A stretch of 64,000 nucleotides of DNA from Mariniblastus sp. (GTDB taxonomy: Bacteria; Planctomycetota; Planctomycetia; Pirellulales; Pirellulaceae). The first letter of the stretch is position 1, and every line of letters starts with the position of its first letter. The notes under the pieces were generated by a model, which worked only from the letters and a program-made list of their open reading frames with translations, was not told where the DNA came from and made no database searches. Location: positions 87,560 to 151,559 of the forward strand of contig JAKVBF010000001.1 in NCBI GenBank assembly GCA_022447555.1. The letters run 5' to 3'. Position numbers and translations under genes: made by a program. Shown in pieces: positions 8,765 through 17,719 of the stretch.

Positions 8765-9286
8765 ATGGCTGCACAAAAGAACCGCAAAAAGAAGAAGGAT
8801 TCCTCGGAAAAAACCGGGCCCGAAGACCAATCCCGCACCATCTCCGAAAACCGAAAAGCGCGGCATCGATTTGAGATTTTGGAAAAAATCGAGTGCGGTG
8901 TGATGCTGGTTGGGAGCGAGGTCAAAAGTTTGAGAGACGGTAAAATTTCTTTAGACGAGGCTTATGTCCGTTTAAAGGGAGGTGAAGTTTGGTTGGTGGG
9001 TGCCGATATTGCCGAATTTCGTCAAGCAAACATCTGGAATCACGCCCCTCGACGAGCCCGAAAACTGCTTGTTCATCAGAGGCAAATTCGAAAATTGTCG
9101 GAAAAGGCCCAAGAAAAAGGGTTTACCCTCGTTCCACTCCGGATTTACTTTAACTCCCGAGGCTTGGTCAAAGTGCTGGTTGGGGTCTGTCGCGGCAAGA
9201 AGCTGCATGACAAGCGCGCGACAAAACGGGATGCTGATATGAAACGAGATATTGCGCGAGCCATGAAAGCACGCGGCGCCCGATAA
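8765..9286 (+). CDS. smpB: SsrA-binding protein
   Basis: SmpB binds tmRNA and brings it to stalled ribosomes for trans-translation. The core begins at about residue 28 (ENRKARHRFEILEKIECGVML) and includes the family hallmarks GSEVKSLRDGKISL, a central beta-barrel with Y-x-NIWNHAPRRARKLLLH-like sequence, and the basic tail with KLHDKRATKRDAD. It has a lysine-rich N-terminal extension of about 25 residues. Length 173 is close to the usual 155-165. The tmRNA gene, often adjacent, is not seen in this window. Confidence 0.97.
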   Translation: MAAQKNRKKKKDSSEKTGPEDQSRTISENRKARHRFEILEKIECGVMLVGSEVKSLRDGKISLDEAYVRLKGGEVWLVGADIAEFRQANIWNHAPRRARKLLVHQRQIRKLSEKAQEKGFTLVPLRIYFNSRGLVKVLVGVCRGKKLHDKRATKRDADMKRDIARAMKARGAR

Positions 9287-9495
9287 TGCTCCCTTGCTCC
9301 TTCCATCTCGGAACTGAACCCGATGCCCGTCGACTACGTAACCAAATAAAATAGCCGGAAAACGGAGAGCTCGCCCCTCATAAGCGGGTATACAACCTGT
9401 TCGTAACTCGTTTAAATGTTTACGCTTTACGAGAATTCTCTCATTTTCATTTTTCTTGCATCTCATACCTGAATTCGTCACCGCGCGAACAAAGA

Positions 9496-10179
9496 ATGCT
9501 AGAGCTGACCAAAATCAAGAAAAGCTACCTGCAGCCCAACGGTGAAACCGTCCCAATATTGGATATTCCAAGTTATCGGATTGATTCGGGGGAGCAGGCG
9601 GTTCTGATCGGACCGAGTGGCTGTGGCAAGACCACGCTGTTGCACGTCATTGCCGGTATCACCCGACCTGATGAAGGTAACGTCAACTTGGACGGGGTCG
9701 ATTTGACGCAGTTCTCAGAAGCCGGAAGGGACCGGATTCGCGCCAACACTCTGGGCTACGTCTTTCAGACATTCAACCTGCTTCCCGCCTTTTCCGCTTT
9801 GGAGAATGTTCTCTTGGGGATGTCGTTTGCGAAAAAAAAATCATCTCGTGACCGTGCAAAACACCTTTTGGATCGAGTCGGCTTGTCGCATCGCGCCGGA
9901 AACAAGCCGCAAGCCATGTCCGTCGGGGAACAACAGCGTGTTGCAGTGGCTCGCGCATTGGTCAATCGACCGGCGGTTCTATTGGCTGATGAACCAACTG
10001 CCAATGTTGATCCGAATAATCAATGCCAGATCGTCGATCTGATTCGGGAAACCTGTGAAGAGGATAACGTGTCGTTACTGATGGTGACCCATTCGATGGA
10101 AGTGGCTGATCAATTCAAACGCGTTGACCAACTCGAAACAATTAACCTCGTTGTCAGTCAGGCGAGGGCTTCACAATGA
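9496..10179 (+). CDS. ABC transporter ATP-binding protein (LolD/MacB type)
   Basis: ATPase subunit of a MacB/LolCDE-type ABC system. The Walker A motif is GPSGCGKTT at residues 39-47, the Q-loop lies in YVFQTFNLLP, the signature is MSVGEQQ at 141-147 (a variant of LSGGQ) and Walker B is VLLADE at 161-166. The size (227 residues) is typical. Its last four bases overlap the start of the permease gene, so the two are translationally coupled. It heads a run that continues through a secreted protein and two DUF3299-like proteins; the substrate cannot be read from the ATPase. Confidence 0.95.
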   Translation: MLELTKIKKSYLQPNGETVPILDIPSYRIDSGEQAVLIGPSGCGKTTLLHVIAGITRPDEGNVNLDGVDLTQFSEAGRDRIRANTLGYVFQTFNLLPAFSALENVLLGMSFAKKKSSRDRAKHLLDRVGLSHRAGNKPQAMSVGEQQRVAVARALVNRPAVLLADEPTANVDPNNQCQIVDLIRETCEEDNVSLLMVTHSMEVADQFKRVDQLETINLVVSQARASQ

Positions 10180-11963
10180 ACGTATTCAAAATCGCTTGGC
10201 GTAGTATTCAACACCGCGGTTTCGGATCTTTTCTGACAATCCTCTCAATGGGTTTGGGAGTGATGCTGGTCGTCTCGGTTCTTTCCATTCACGGTCTGAT
10301 TTCCGACTCTTTCCGGAATAACTCAAGCTTCGGTTACAACATCCTAGTGGGTGCGAGAGGGGGTGGTTTGCAGCTCACAATGAACACAGTTTATTACCTG
10401 AGCCAGCCTGTTGAGAACATTCCATACGAGTATTACTTAGCCTTTTGTGATGAGGAAACTCGCAATCGTGAGTTACGAAACTCGATCTCTTTCAACGCGT
10501 TTGATCACGAATTGGATTGCTTGGAGCTTTTGAATCAATCCGGGCCGGGGGGGCTTGGTATCCCAATCTGTTTAGGGAATCTTTTGGAAGAAAGGACCCA
10601 AATAGAACGTCAGATGGATCACTCAAGAATCGATAAGCGAGGGCTTTACAGTGTCTACGCGGAATTGGTGATTCCAATGTGTTTGGGAGACACGTGGCAA
10701 AAAGATGAATCAACCGAGGAGTACTTCCGCTGCGTTGGAACCACTCCCGATTTTTTTACAAAACTGGTTTTGGATATTGATTCTCAAGAAAAATTCCAAT
10801 TTGCCGAAGGCCGAAGCTTTGTCGATCACTCTCCGGAAAATGGATATTACGAATGTGTGGTTGGGGCACTGGTTGCCAAACGCTCCGGATTGAAACTGGG
10901 TGATCTGATTTACCCAACTCACGGTGAACCAAGCGATATCAATGCTCATGTGCACGCCCAAGGATTTAGAATCGTTGGGATTCTCGAAGGAACCCGAACC
11001 CCGCACGACCGAGCCCTGTTTTTGAACATCAACGGCTTCTATTTAATGGACGGCCACGTTAAACCTGTTGACGAGGGCCCGCTTCTAACGGGCGAGGGAG
11101 AGGAGGACTGGGAATCTAGCGACACCTGGAGTGACGACGAAGTAATTCCCGAGAAACCCTTCGGTGACTCTGAGGCAATGACACCAGATAAAACCCTCGA
11201 TTCCTCAGGGAAGGTAGCCGATTCGACCGAGGCGGTGGGCGCTGAAGCGGGCGGAGGCGTCAGCCTGACCCCACTACCAATCGAACAGCGGGAAGTGACG
11301 TCAATCCTCCTTCTTACCGATCAAGATGATCCCGCGTTGGCATTCTTCTTGGCTCCCCAAATCAACCAAGGGGATCTTGAGTCAACATTGGACTGGTCAA
11401 ACTTTCGTCCCGTCAGAGCTCAAAAAGCGGCGCAGGCGGTAAATCCCGTAGAGCAAGTCACCAGCTTTTTTTACATGATCATCGATCCTATTCGCTGGTT
11501 GCTGCTCGCGCTGACGGTCATGATTTGCGTCGTCTCGGCAATCAGTATTCTGGTGGGCATCTACAACTCGATGAATCAACGCCGTCATGAGATTGCTGTG
11601 ATGCGTGCGTTGGGTGCCAATCGAGGCCATGTGATGACGATTATGGTAATTGAAGCCTTCTTGCTAGCGTTTGCGGGAGGTCTTTTTGGTTGGGTTGCAG
11701 GTCATGGATTGAACGCTGCGATCGGCCCTATCGTAGAAGCTCAAACGGGGGTCGGAATTGGCTTTTTTGACTTCGCACCAGCTATCCCGATCTTTGGTTT
11801 TTTCGGAGATGCAGGTTCCTTCCTGCCCGGTTCACTCATAGAATTAAAGGTCACCCCGGAATTGTTGCTGATTCCAGGATTGATTGTCCTTGCAATCGTG
11901 GTTGGCATCTACCCGGCGCTCTCAGCCTATAAAACCGATGTCGCTAAATCGCTGGGTAAATAA
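10176..11963 (+). CDS. FtsX-like ABC permease
   Basis: Membrane partner of the preceding ATPase. One transmembrane helix at about residues 18-42 is followed by a large extracytoplasmic domain (about 45-425) and three more helices at about 433-456, 490-515 and 565-590, the MacB/LolE topology. The C-terminal motif with RRHEIAVMRALGANRGHV matches the FtsX-like coupling region. The extracytoplasmic part contains an acidic, low-complexity stretch at about 305-360 that is not typical of the family. In MacB-type systems the permease does not form a channel but transmits force to periplasmic partners. That would fit the secreted proteins encoded immediately downstream. Confidence 0.9.
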   Translation: MNVFKIAWRSIQHRGFGSFLTILSMGLGVMLVVSVLSIHGLISDSFRNNSSFGYNILVGARGGGLQLTMNTVYYLSQPVENIPYEYYLAFCDEETRNRELRNSISFNAFDHELDCLELLNQSGPGGLGIPICLGNLLEERTQIERQMDHSRIDKRGLYSVYAELVIPMCLGDTWQKDESTEEYFRCVGTTPDFFTKLVLDIDSQEKFQFAEGRSFVDHSPENGYYECVVGALVAKRSGLKLGDLIYPTHGEPSDINAHVHAQGFRIVGILEGTRTPHDRALFLNINGFYLMDGHVKPVDEGPLLTGEGEEDWESSDTWSDDEVIPEKPFGDSEAMTPDKTLDSSGKVADSTEAVGAEAGGGVSLTPLPIEQREVTSILLLTDQDDPALAFFLAPQINQGDLESTLDWSNFRPVRAQKAAQAVNPVEQVTSFFYMIIDPIRWLLLALTVMICVVSAISILVGIYNSMNQRRHEIAVMRALGANRGHVMTIMVIEAFLLAFAGGLFGWVAGHGLNAAIGPIVEAQTGVGIGFFDFAPAIPIFGFFGDAGSFLPGSLIELKVTPELLLIPGLIVLAIVVGIYPALSAYKTDVAKSLGK

Positions 11964-12019
11964 TTTTGGCAGGCCGACCCATTCGGCCAGCTATAGCAAC
12001 GTTTTCAGGAAACTTCGTC

Positions 12020-13663
12020 GTGGCTGGATTCAACACCCATTTCATCACCGCCTTCGCCTTTTCGGCGTTACTGGTGTCCAGTGGCCTGAACGCGTCCCTC
12101 TGTCCGTTTTGCTCAGCCATTAATTTGACCTTTGCCGAGCAAATACGCTCTAACGACATCGTCGTGATCGCCAAACTGATCGATCTCCCCGACCCAGTTG
12201 ATGACCCAGATGCCGAATTGCCCAAAGCCCAATTCGAAATCACACAAATCGTAAAGGGTGAGGCTTTTGTTCAGACTGGGATGAAATTTCGAACATTGCT
12301 AGTGGGCCGATACCCCCTTGGTCAAGAATTCTTAGTGATGGGTGTTGATCCACCCGATGTGGCTTGGTCAACTCCAATGAAAACAAGCCCTCGCGTCACT
12401 GACTACCTAATTGAAATTCAGTCGCTGCCCAAGAGCGGCGCCGAGCGATTGGCCTACTTCCAAGAATTTTTCGAAGACGAAGAATCGATTTTGGCATTTG
12501 ACGCCTATGACGAATTTGCTTCGGCCTCTTATGAAGACCTAAAAGATCTTCGTGATCAAATGGACCATGATCAACTGGTCAAATGGATTCAAGATCCTGA
12601 CACTTCGGTCAATCGTCGTCGACTCTATTTCACATTGCTCGGCGTTTGCGGAACACCGCAAGATATTGAAATGCTGGCCGGCTTCATTCGCTCGGGTGAT
12701 CGGAAACAGCAGGCCGGTCTTGATGCCCTTGTGGCGTGCTACTTGACACTCAAAGGTGCCGACGGTGTCGAGCTGGTCGAGGAGTCGTTTTTGGCGAACA
12801 AGGAGGCCGATTATGTCGATACCCTAGCGGCTGTTTCAGCACTTCGTTTTCATGGAACTGACGAAACAATCATCCCCAAAGAAAAGATTGTCGGGGCCAT
12901 TCGCCACCTTCTCGACCGTCCAAAGATGGCGGATATGATCATCCCCGACTTGGCCCGCTGGGAGGATTGGTCGGTCGTTGAGCGACTTGTGAAAATGTTT
13001 AAAGATGCAGATGATGAAACTAACTGGCTGCGGGTTCCTGTCATCACTTACCTGAGAGCATGCCCCAAGCCTGAAGCCAAACAATACATTGAAGAATTAC
13101 GGGAAATCGATCCCGATGCCGTCCGTCGAGCCGATTTCTTTCTCGACTTTGATGACGATGAAGAAGGGTGGGGAGACGAAGACGAAGACGAAGACGAGGC
13201 TAAACCAGCTAGCGACCAAACCGAAAATAAGGGTCCCGACAAACAAAACCCTCCGGGCGAGGCGGGAAAGAACGCCAAAGAAGAGGGTTCATCGGGGGGT
13301 GACGGGAACGACCAGAGGCTTTCTTACCAAGTAATCTCGACTCAAATCACCGACGACTCGCCTAGCCCCAGCAAGTCTCACACTGTCAAAAAACCGATCG
13401 TCGAGGGAACCGACAGCACCCGCCAACTGGACACAAATCCGACGGTCGCCATATCCAATTCAGGAGCGCCTGTGACACCAGAAGTTAAAGTAGAACCATC
13501 AACAATGACTCAAGCCGTACCGGCCGCAACTCCGATGGCAGCCGCCACCACCGGTCTGGAGCAAACTTGGCAGATCATCTTCATTCCAATGGCTGTTTCC
13601 CTAATCATTTTCGTTCTGCTGTGGTCCGTCTTCAACGGCTGGTTCGAGCGATTGATTTACTGA
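12020..13663 (+). CDS. Secreted, membrane-anchored HEAT-like protein of the ABC operon
   Basis: I do not recognise a named family. From a GTG at 12020, with AGGA eight bases upstream, the protein has a signal peptide, then CPFC at its mature N-terminus. A beta-rich domain of about 100 residues follows, with NTR/TIMP-like character (DIVVIAKLID, FEITQIVKGE). Next comes an alpha-helical repeat region resembling HEAT repeats (about 150-360), a very acidic stretch, a long polar linker and one C-terminal transmembrane helix (about 520-540). The frame is open further upstream to a TTG at 11966, directly after the permease stop. It sits between the permease and two DUF3299-like genes and is probably the extracytoplasmic partner of the transporter. 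That is inference from context. Confidence 0.7.
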   Translation: MAGFNTHFITAFAFSALLVSSGLNASLCPFCSAINLTFAEQIRSNDIVVIAKLIDLPDPVDDPDAELPKAQFEITQIVKGEAFVQTGMKFRTLLVGRYPLGQEFLVMGVDPPDVAWSTPMKTSPRVTDYLIEIQSLPKSGAERLAYFQEFFEDEESILAFDAYDEFASASYEDLKDLRDQMDHDQLVKWIQDPDTSVNRRRLYFTLLGVCGTPQDIEMLAGFIRSGDRKQQAGLDALVACYLTLKGADGVELVEESFLANKEADYVDTLAAVSALRFHGTDETIIPKEKIVGAIRHLLDRPKMADMIIPDLARWEDWSVVERLVKMFKDADDETNWLRVPVITYLRACPKPEAKQYIEELREIDPDAVRRADFFLDFDDDEEGWGDEDEDEDEAKPASDQTENKGPDKQNPPGEAGKNAKEEGSSGGDGNDQRLSYQVISTQITDDSPSPSKSHTVKKPIVEGTDSTRQLDTNPTVAISNSGAPVTPEVKVEPSTMTQAVPAATPMAAATTGLEQTWQIIFIPMAVSLIIFVLLWSVFNGWFERLIY

Positions 13664-13780
13664 TTCAGAGCTGGCCGCTACTGATAATCTTTAAGATTTT
13701 CAGCGAGGAACCTCAGGGTTTCGACGATTTAAGATGAAATCGTTACTCAACGAATGTAACACTCCATTTAAAATAAAACC

Positions 13781-14464
13781 ATGAACGCTGCCCACGCAAA
13801 GCAAGCTCCGAACTCAACGATGCCCGAAGAGCATCGCTACCGCGCCATCTCTAAAGCAGCAGTTACCTGCGTCGTCTTTGCCTTTTTAGGCTTGTTAGCA
13901 TTCGCTGGTTCGGTCTTTATCGTTATTCCAATATTCGGACTGTTCTTTGGTCTCTTGGCGTTGGTCAATCTTAAGCGATTCCCCAACGAGCTGATCGGTC
14001 GCAAAGCTGCCCGCATCGGCACACTAATCAACCTGATCTGCCTACTGGGTGGAATTGGGTATCACACCTACATCTATGCGACTGAGGTTCCCGAAGGTTA
14101 CGAGCGGGTCACGTTTTGGGATCTTCAACCGAATAAGGCAAAACCGAATACTTTTTCCAAACGCTCGAAAGAGCTGGATGGACAGAAAGTTTTCTTGAAG
14201 GGTTACGTACGGCCGGGTGCCAAGCAGAAAAACCTCAAGAAGTTCATACTCGTCGGAGACTTTAGTTCATGCTGCTTCGGAGGCGATCCGAAAATCACCG
14301 ACATTGTTTCGATCACGATCGATTCCAATCAGACGGTCGATTACAGCCTTCGCATGCGCCGCGTCACCGGCACATTTAAGCTGAATCCCCAACAAAAGAA
14401 GTTAAAGGGCGAAAAAGACATACCCTCCGTTTTTTACGAAGTCATTGCCGATAACGTCAAATAA
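13781..14464 (+). CDS. Membrane protein with C-terminal DUF3299-like domain
   Basis: Two or three transmembrane segments fill residues 25-105 (DUF4190-like pattern). A soluble domain follows with the signature KVFLKGYVRPGAKQK, then CCFGG at about residue 162, and a small beta-rich C-terminus. The soluble part is a paralogue of the next gene's product (shared R/K-PGA-K/R-QK, LKKF and CCFG). I assign it to the DUF3299 neighbourhood by pattern, with moderate certainty. It is probably extracytoplasmic and anchored. In Pseudomonas aeruginosa a DUF3299 gene sits beside an ABC ATPase and an FtsX permease in a Zur-regulated operon (PA4063-PA4066), which makes a role in metal handling plausible but unproven here. 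Confidence 0.65.
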   Translation: MNAAHAKQAPNSTMPEEHRYRAISKAAVTCVVFAFLGLLAFAGSVFIVIPIFGLFFGLLALVNLKRFPNELIGRKAARIGTLINLICLLGGIGYHTYIYATEVPEGYERVTFWDLQPNKAKPNTFSKRSKELDGQKVFLKGYVRPGAKQKNLKKFILVGDFSSCCFGGDPKITDIVSITIDSNQTVDYSLRMRRVTGTFKLNPQQKKLKGEKDIPSVFYEVIADNVK

Positions 14465-14472
14465 GTGCTTCG

Positions 14473-15138
14473 ATGATTGCAAATCACCAATCCAACACCG
14501 AGCGATTCATCATCCGAATCACGGGCTGGCTCGCGTTAACTCTGGTTGCCGCTGGTTGGTTCAACCCCTCTATGGTTCGGGGACAGGAGAAAGAATCCCT
14601 AACCGAGTCACAGAAACAAGCTCAAGCCGAGGCGGCCACTAAACTAGGACTCTTTTCTCTCTCTGAGTCTCGCAGAAAGGCTCAGGCTGAGGCCGCCGCT
14701 CGACGATTGGCCGAAAAAGAAGAGAGACCAAAAAAACCTGAGATAATCCGCTCCGCGAAACCGGGTGAACCGCTCGACGTGACGTTTGACAATATCAAGT
14801 TCGACATGGAAAAAGGGACTCAGTTTGAGCGAGAAATGCTCACTCCAGACATCGAAGCATTGCACGGAAAAACCATCCGGATAAGAGGTTTCATCAAGCC
14901 GGGCGCTCGCCAGAAAGGACTCAAGAAGTTCGTGTTTGTTCGGGATGACAAGGAGTGCTGCTTTGGTCCGGGAGCCGCTATCTTTGACTGTGTTTTGGTG
15001 CAAATGGAAAAAGAACACACAACCGAGTTTACGGTACGGCCTGTCACGATTGAGGGCAAATTTTACCTTAAAGAATACAAAGGACCCGATGGTAATATTT
15101 GGGCTATCTATCGGATGAAAAATGGCCAACGCAAATAA
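14473..15138 (+). CDS. Secreted DUF3299-like protein
   Basis: The N-terminus (about residues 15-38) is a signal peptide or anchor. It is followed by two copies of an Ala/Gln/Glu-rich motif (QAQAEAA and KAQAEAA) likely to form a helix, and a charged segment. The C-terminal half, about 120-221, matches the domain of the preceding gene: IRIRGFIKPGARQKGLKKF, then ECCFGPG and FDCVLVQM. The paired cysteines are the only conserved candidate ligands or redox residues. It starts eight bases after the previous stop, so it belongs to the same operon. Function unknown; a metal- or thiol-linked role with the ABC exporter is an inference. Confidence 0.65.
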   Translation: MIANHQSNTERFIIRITGWLALTLVAAGWFNPSMVRGQEKESLTESQKQAQAEAATKLGLFSLSESRRKAQAEAAARRLAEKEERPKKPEIIRSAKPGEPLDVTFDNIKFDMEKGTQFEREMLTPDIEALHGKTIRIRGFIKPGARQKGLKKFVFVRDDKECCFGPGAAIFDCVLVQMEKEHTTEFTVRPVTIEGKFYLKEYKGPDGNIWAIYRMKNGQRK

Positions 15139-15256
15139 CAAGGGGCGCGAAGACTTTTAACTCGCGTAATAATCTCGCATTACCCTGAAAGCCCGCGATC
15201 GCGAGAAACCAAACTCATTCTTGGACTCCCCAACCAGTCTAAAGGACTTTTGATTC

Positions 15257-16189
15257 ATGTCTCTCCTTCTTTCAATACTCATCACGAGTTGGGCGATGAC
15301 TCCACATCCGTCAACGGATGACTACGACTCCATCACCAAAGATTCAGCATTCCGCAAGACTATCTCTACCGGTGCTTTCGCCGGATTGACGACGGGACAC
15401 GTTTACTACGAGTATTCGAAAAAAGGATCGGGCAGTCCCTTGGTACTCGTGCATGGCTTCTCCGTCCCAAGTTACATCTGGGATTCCACCTTTGTAAAAG
15501 CCAAAGCCAGGGGCATCCCCGTATTGCGGCTTGACCTATATGGACGCGGTTTTTCAGACAACCCGGATGTTCCCTACAACGTCGAACTTTTCGCAAATCA
15601 AGTTGTGGGATTGCTTGATCATTTAGGGATCGATGAATCAGTGCACTTGATGGGACTATCGATGGGAGGTGCCGTCATTTCCCAAATCGCCGCGCAACAC
15701 CCTAAGCGGATAAAAACGTTGATCTATGTGGACCCAGCAGGTTTCCGACCCTCTCTCAGATCGACGAAAACGCAAACCCAGATTGTCACACCCTCCGAGG
15801 TCGAAACGTTCATTCGGCAAGATTTCCCAACCCGATCGCAAAGCCAGATGGGCGACTTCTTCCAGCCAGACTTGTATGACTACTGGCCAGCTCTTTACGA
15901 ACCGCTACTCAACCACAAAGGATTTGGAAGGGCCTTACTTTCAACGATGAAAAATTCTCGCTCCATGGAATTGGAGAACAAAGTGGTGGGCCGGGCGACC
16001 TACCCCGTCCATTTCATCTGGGGAGCACAAGATCAAGTCTGCCCGCTGGACGAGGCGCAGGCCCAGATTAGAAAATGGATACCGAGGTACCAACTTCATG
16101 TGATTGACCAATGTGGCCACTTACCCCATATCGAGCAAGCTCCAAAATTTGACGCGGCCCTTTTCCAAAAAATATTAAACCGGCCGTAA
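15257..16189 (+). CDS. Alpha/beta hydrolase
   Basis: A serine hydrolase of the alpha/beta fold. The catalytic triad can be read as S135 in GLSMGG, D259 in GAQDQ and H288 in QCGHLPH, and the oxyanion-hole region is LVHGFSVPSY. A short hydrophobic N-terminus (SLLLSILITSWA) could be a signal peptide or just a poor membrane anchor. Sequence alone does not give the substrate. It has a ribosome site (AAGGACTTTT) before the ATG and is separated by about 120 bp from the preceding operon, so it is probably its own unit. Confidence 0.85.
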   Translation: MSLLLSILITSWAMTPHPSTDDYDSITKDSAFRKTISTGAFAGLTTGHVYYEYSKKGSGSPLVLVHGFSVPSYIWDSTFVKAKARGIPVLRLDLYGRGFSDNPDVPYNVELFANQVVGLLDHLGIDESVHLMGLSMGGAVISQIAAQHPKRIKTLIYVDPAGFRPSLRSTKTQTQIVTPSEVETFIRQDFPTRSQSQMGDFFQPDLYDYWPALYEPLLNHKGFGRALLSTMKNSRSMELENKVVGRATYPVHFIWGAQDQVCPLDEAQAQIRKWIPRYQLHVIDQCGHLPHIEQAPKFDAALFQKILNRP

Positions 16190-16511
16190 CACATCCTACT
16201 CATCCTCATTAATCTTTGCTGATGCTCGAGCCCCCTAATCACTCTCTCCAATCCAAGGAACGCAGCTAAGAGGCCTCCGCCGCGCCCTGAATACACCGGA
16301 TCCATCGCAATTAATGGGTCAGATCATCTTCCCCTGGCATGAAAAAACCCTTGCACCCATACGTTACAAGGCGCACCTGTCAGACTGGTTCCGCAAATGT
16401 TACAATTTTGGACCCGGGTCGAGGTGGATTTCACTGGAACTAATGCCCGGGCTGGATGGATGCATCAGAATGGATCCCGAAATCTTAGCACTCTGAAAAA
16501 CGCTTATTGAG
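16190..16511 (+). other. Intergenic region upstream of btaA with a weak promoter candidate
   Basis: About 320 bases lie between the hydrolase and btaA. The best promoter I can see is CTGTCA at 16377-16382 and TACAAT at 16401-16406, separated by 18 bp, which leaves a leader of about 100 bases. Betaine lipid genes of alphaproteobacteria respond to phosphate limitation, so I looked for a Pho box. Only a single half-site-like CTGTCA is present, without the second repeat. No gene or RNA is recognised. Confidence 0.3.
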
Positions 16512-17702
16512 ATGTCAATATTCGACTGGTTCGGCCAACGAATCTTCAATACGGTTCACCGCAATAATTTGGTCTACAACACCTGTTGGGAGGACCCTCG
16601 TTTAGATCGAGTGGCTCTTCAAAACGGTCCCGAGGACAACATCTTGGTGATTACATCAGCCGGCTGTAATGCGCTGGATTACACGCTGACTGAGCCTAAA
16701 CACGTTTTTGCTGTAGACATGAACCCGCGACAAAATGCTCTTTTAGATCTCAAGATTTCAGCCATTCGCAACCTTGAGTATGACGACTTTTTTAAGATGT
16801 TTGGGCAGGGTTATCTTACCGGGATTCAAAGTCTCTATCAACAAAAACTTCGGGCCAGTCTTCCCGATTGGTCACAGATTTTTTGGGACAAAAGAATCAA
16901 GTGGTTCGACAATCGGCGACGTTCTTTTTATTTTCGCGGAACCTCGGGGTCTGTAGCGCGAGCATTTAAGATTTACACCGATAAAGTCATACGCGTTCGG
17001 CCGGCTTTAGATGAGTTACTAGCCGCGGATTCTGTCGAACAGCAAAAAGAAATATATGAAACAAAAATCAAAAAGAAGTTCTGGTCCGGAATCGTCAAGT
17101 TCACCGTGAACCGGGACACCACCATGAGCATGTTGGGCGTGCCCAAAGCTCAGCGGAAACAAATTGAAACGCAGTACCCAGGTGGTTTAGTGCAATTCGT
17201 TCAAGACTGCCTCGAGTCGGTCTTTGCGGAACTCCCCATGAAAGATAACTACTTTTGGCGAGTTTACATGAACGGTGAATACACACCTGAATGTTGTCCC
17301 GAGTATCTTAAAGAAGCTAACTTTGAATTGCTTCGCGGTGGACTGGTAGACCGCCTTTCGACCCACACTGATTCGGTTCAAGGTTTTCTCGAAAAACATG
17401 ACGAACCGATTTCTCGTTATGTCCTGCTGGACCACATGGACTGGTTGAGCGATCACTTTTTTCCATTGCTCGAATCGGAATGGCAGGCGGTTGTGAACCG
17501 TGCGGCACCCAACGCCCGAGTGTTGTGGCGAAGTGGAGGTTTGCGGACCGAGTTCATCGACCAGGTTCAGGTCACCCATCAGGGAGAACAGAAAAATATC
17601 CATTCCCTGTTAGAGCTTGATACCGAATTGGCAAAAGAATTACACATCAAAGATCGTGTCCATACATACGGCAGCTTTTACATCGCCCACCTGACGGCCT
17701 AA
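16512..17702 (+). CDS. btaA: S-adenosylmethionine:diacylglycerol 3-amino-3-carboxypropyl transferase (BtaA)
   Basis: BtaA moves the aminocarboxypropyl group of S-adenosylmethionine to diacylglycerol, giving diacylglyceryl-homoserine, the first step to the betaine lipid DGTS. The protein has the DUF3419/BtaA pattern: NLVYNTCWEDPRLD near the N-terminus, ITSAGCNALDYTL for the cofactor pocket, FAVDMNPRQNALLDLKI, and the C-terminal LLDHMDWL and WRSGGL segments. At 396 residues it is the size of the Rhodobacter enzyme. It is followed 17 bases later by the BtaB methyltransferase gene, which strongly supports the call. It would act at the inner face of the cytoplasmic membrane. Confidence 0.88.
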   Translation: MSIFDWFGQRIFNTVHRNNLVYNTCWEDPRLDRVALQNGPEDNILVITSAGCNALDYTLTEPKHVFAVDMNPRQNALLDLKISAIRNLEYDDFFKMFGQGYLTGIQSLYQQKLRASLPDWSQIFWDKRIKWFDNRRRSFYFRGTSGSVARAFKIYTDKVIRVRPALDELLAADSVEQQKEIYETKIKKKFWSGIVKFTVNRDTTMSMLGVPKAQRKQIETQYPGGLVQFVQDCLESVFAELPMKDNYFWRVYMNGEYTPECCPEYLKEANFELLRGGLVDRLSTHTDSVQGFLEKHDEPISRYVLLDHMDWLSDHFFPLLESEWQAVVNRAAPNARVLWRSGGLRTEFIDQVQVTHQGEQKNIHSLLELDTELAKELHIKDRVHTYGSFYIAHLTA

Positions 17703-17719
17703 TCACCGCGGAGAAGAAA

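Noticed and set aside
16377-16393. Possible Pho box upstream of btaA
   Set aside because: Only one CTGTCA half is present; the second repeat 11 bp later matches poorly.
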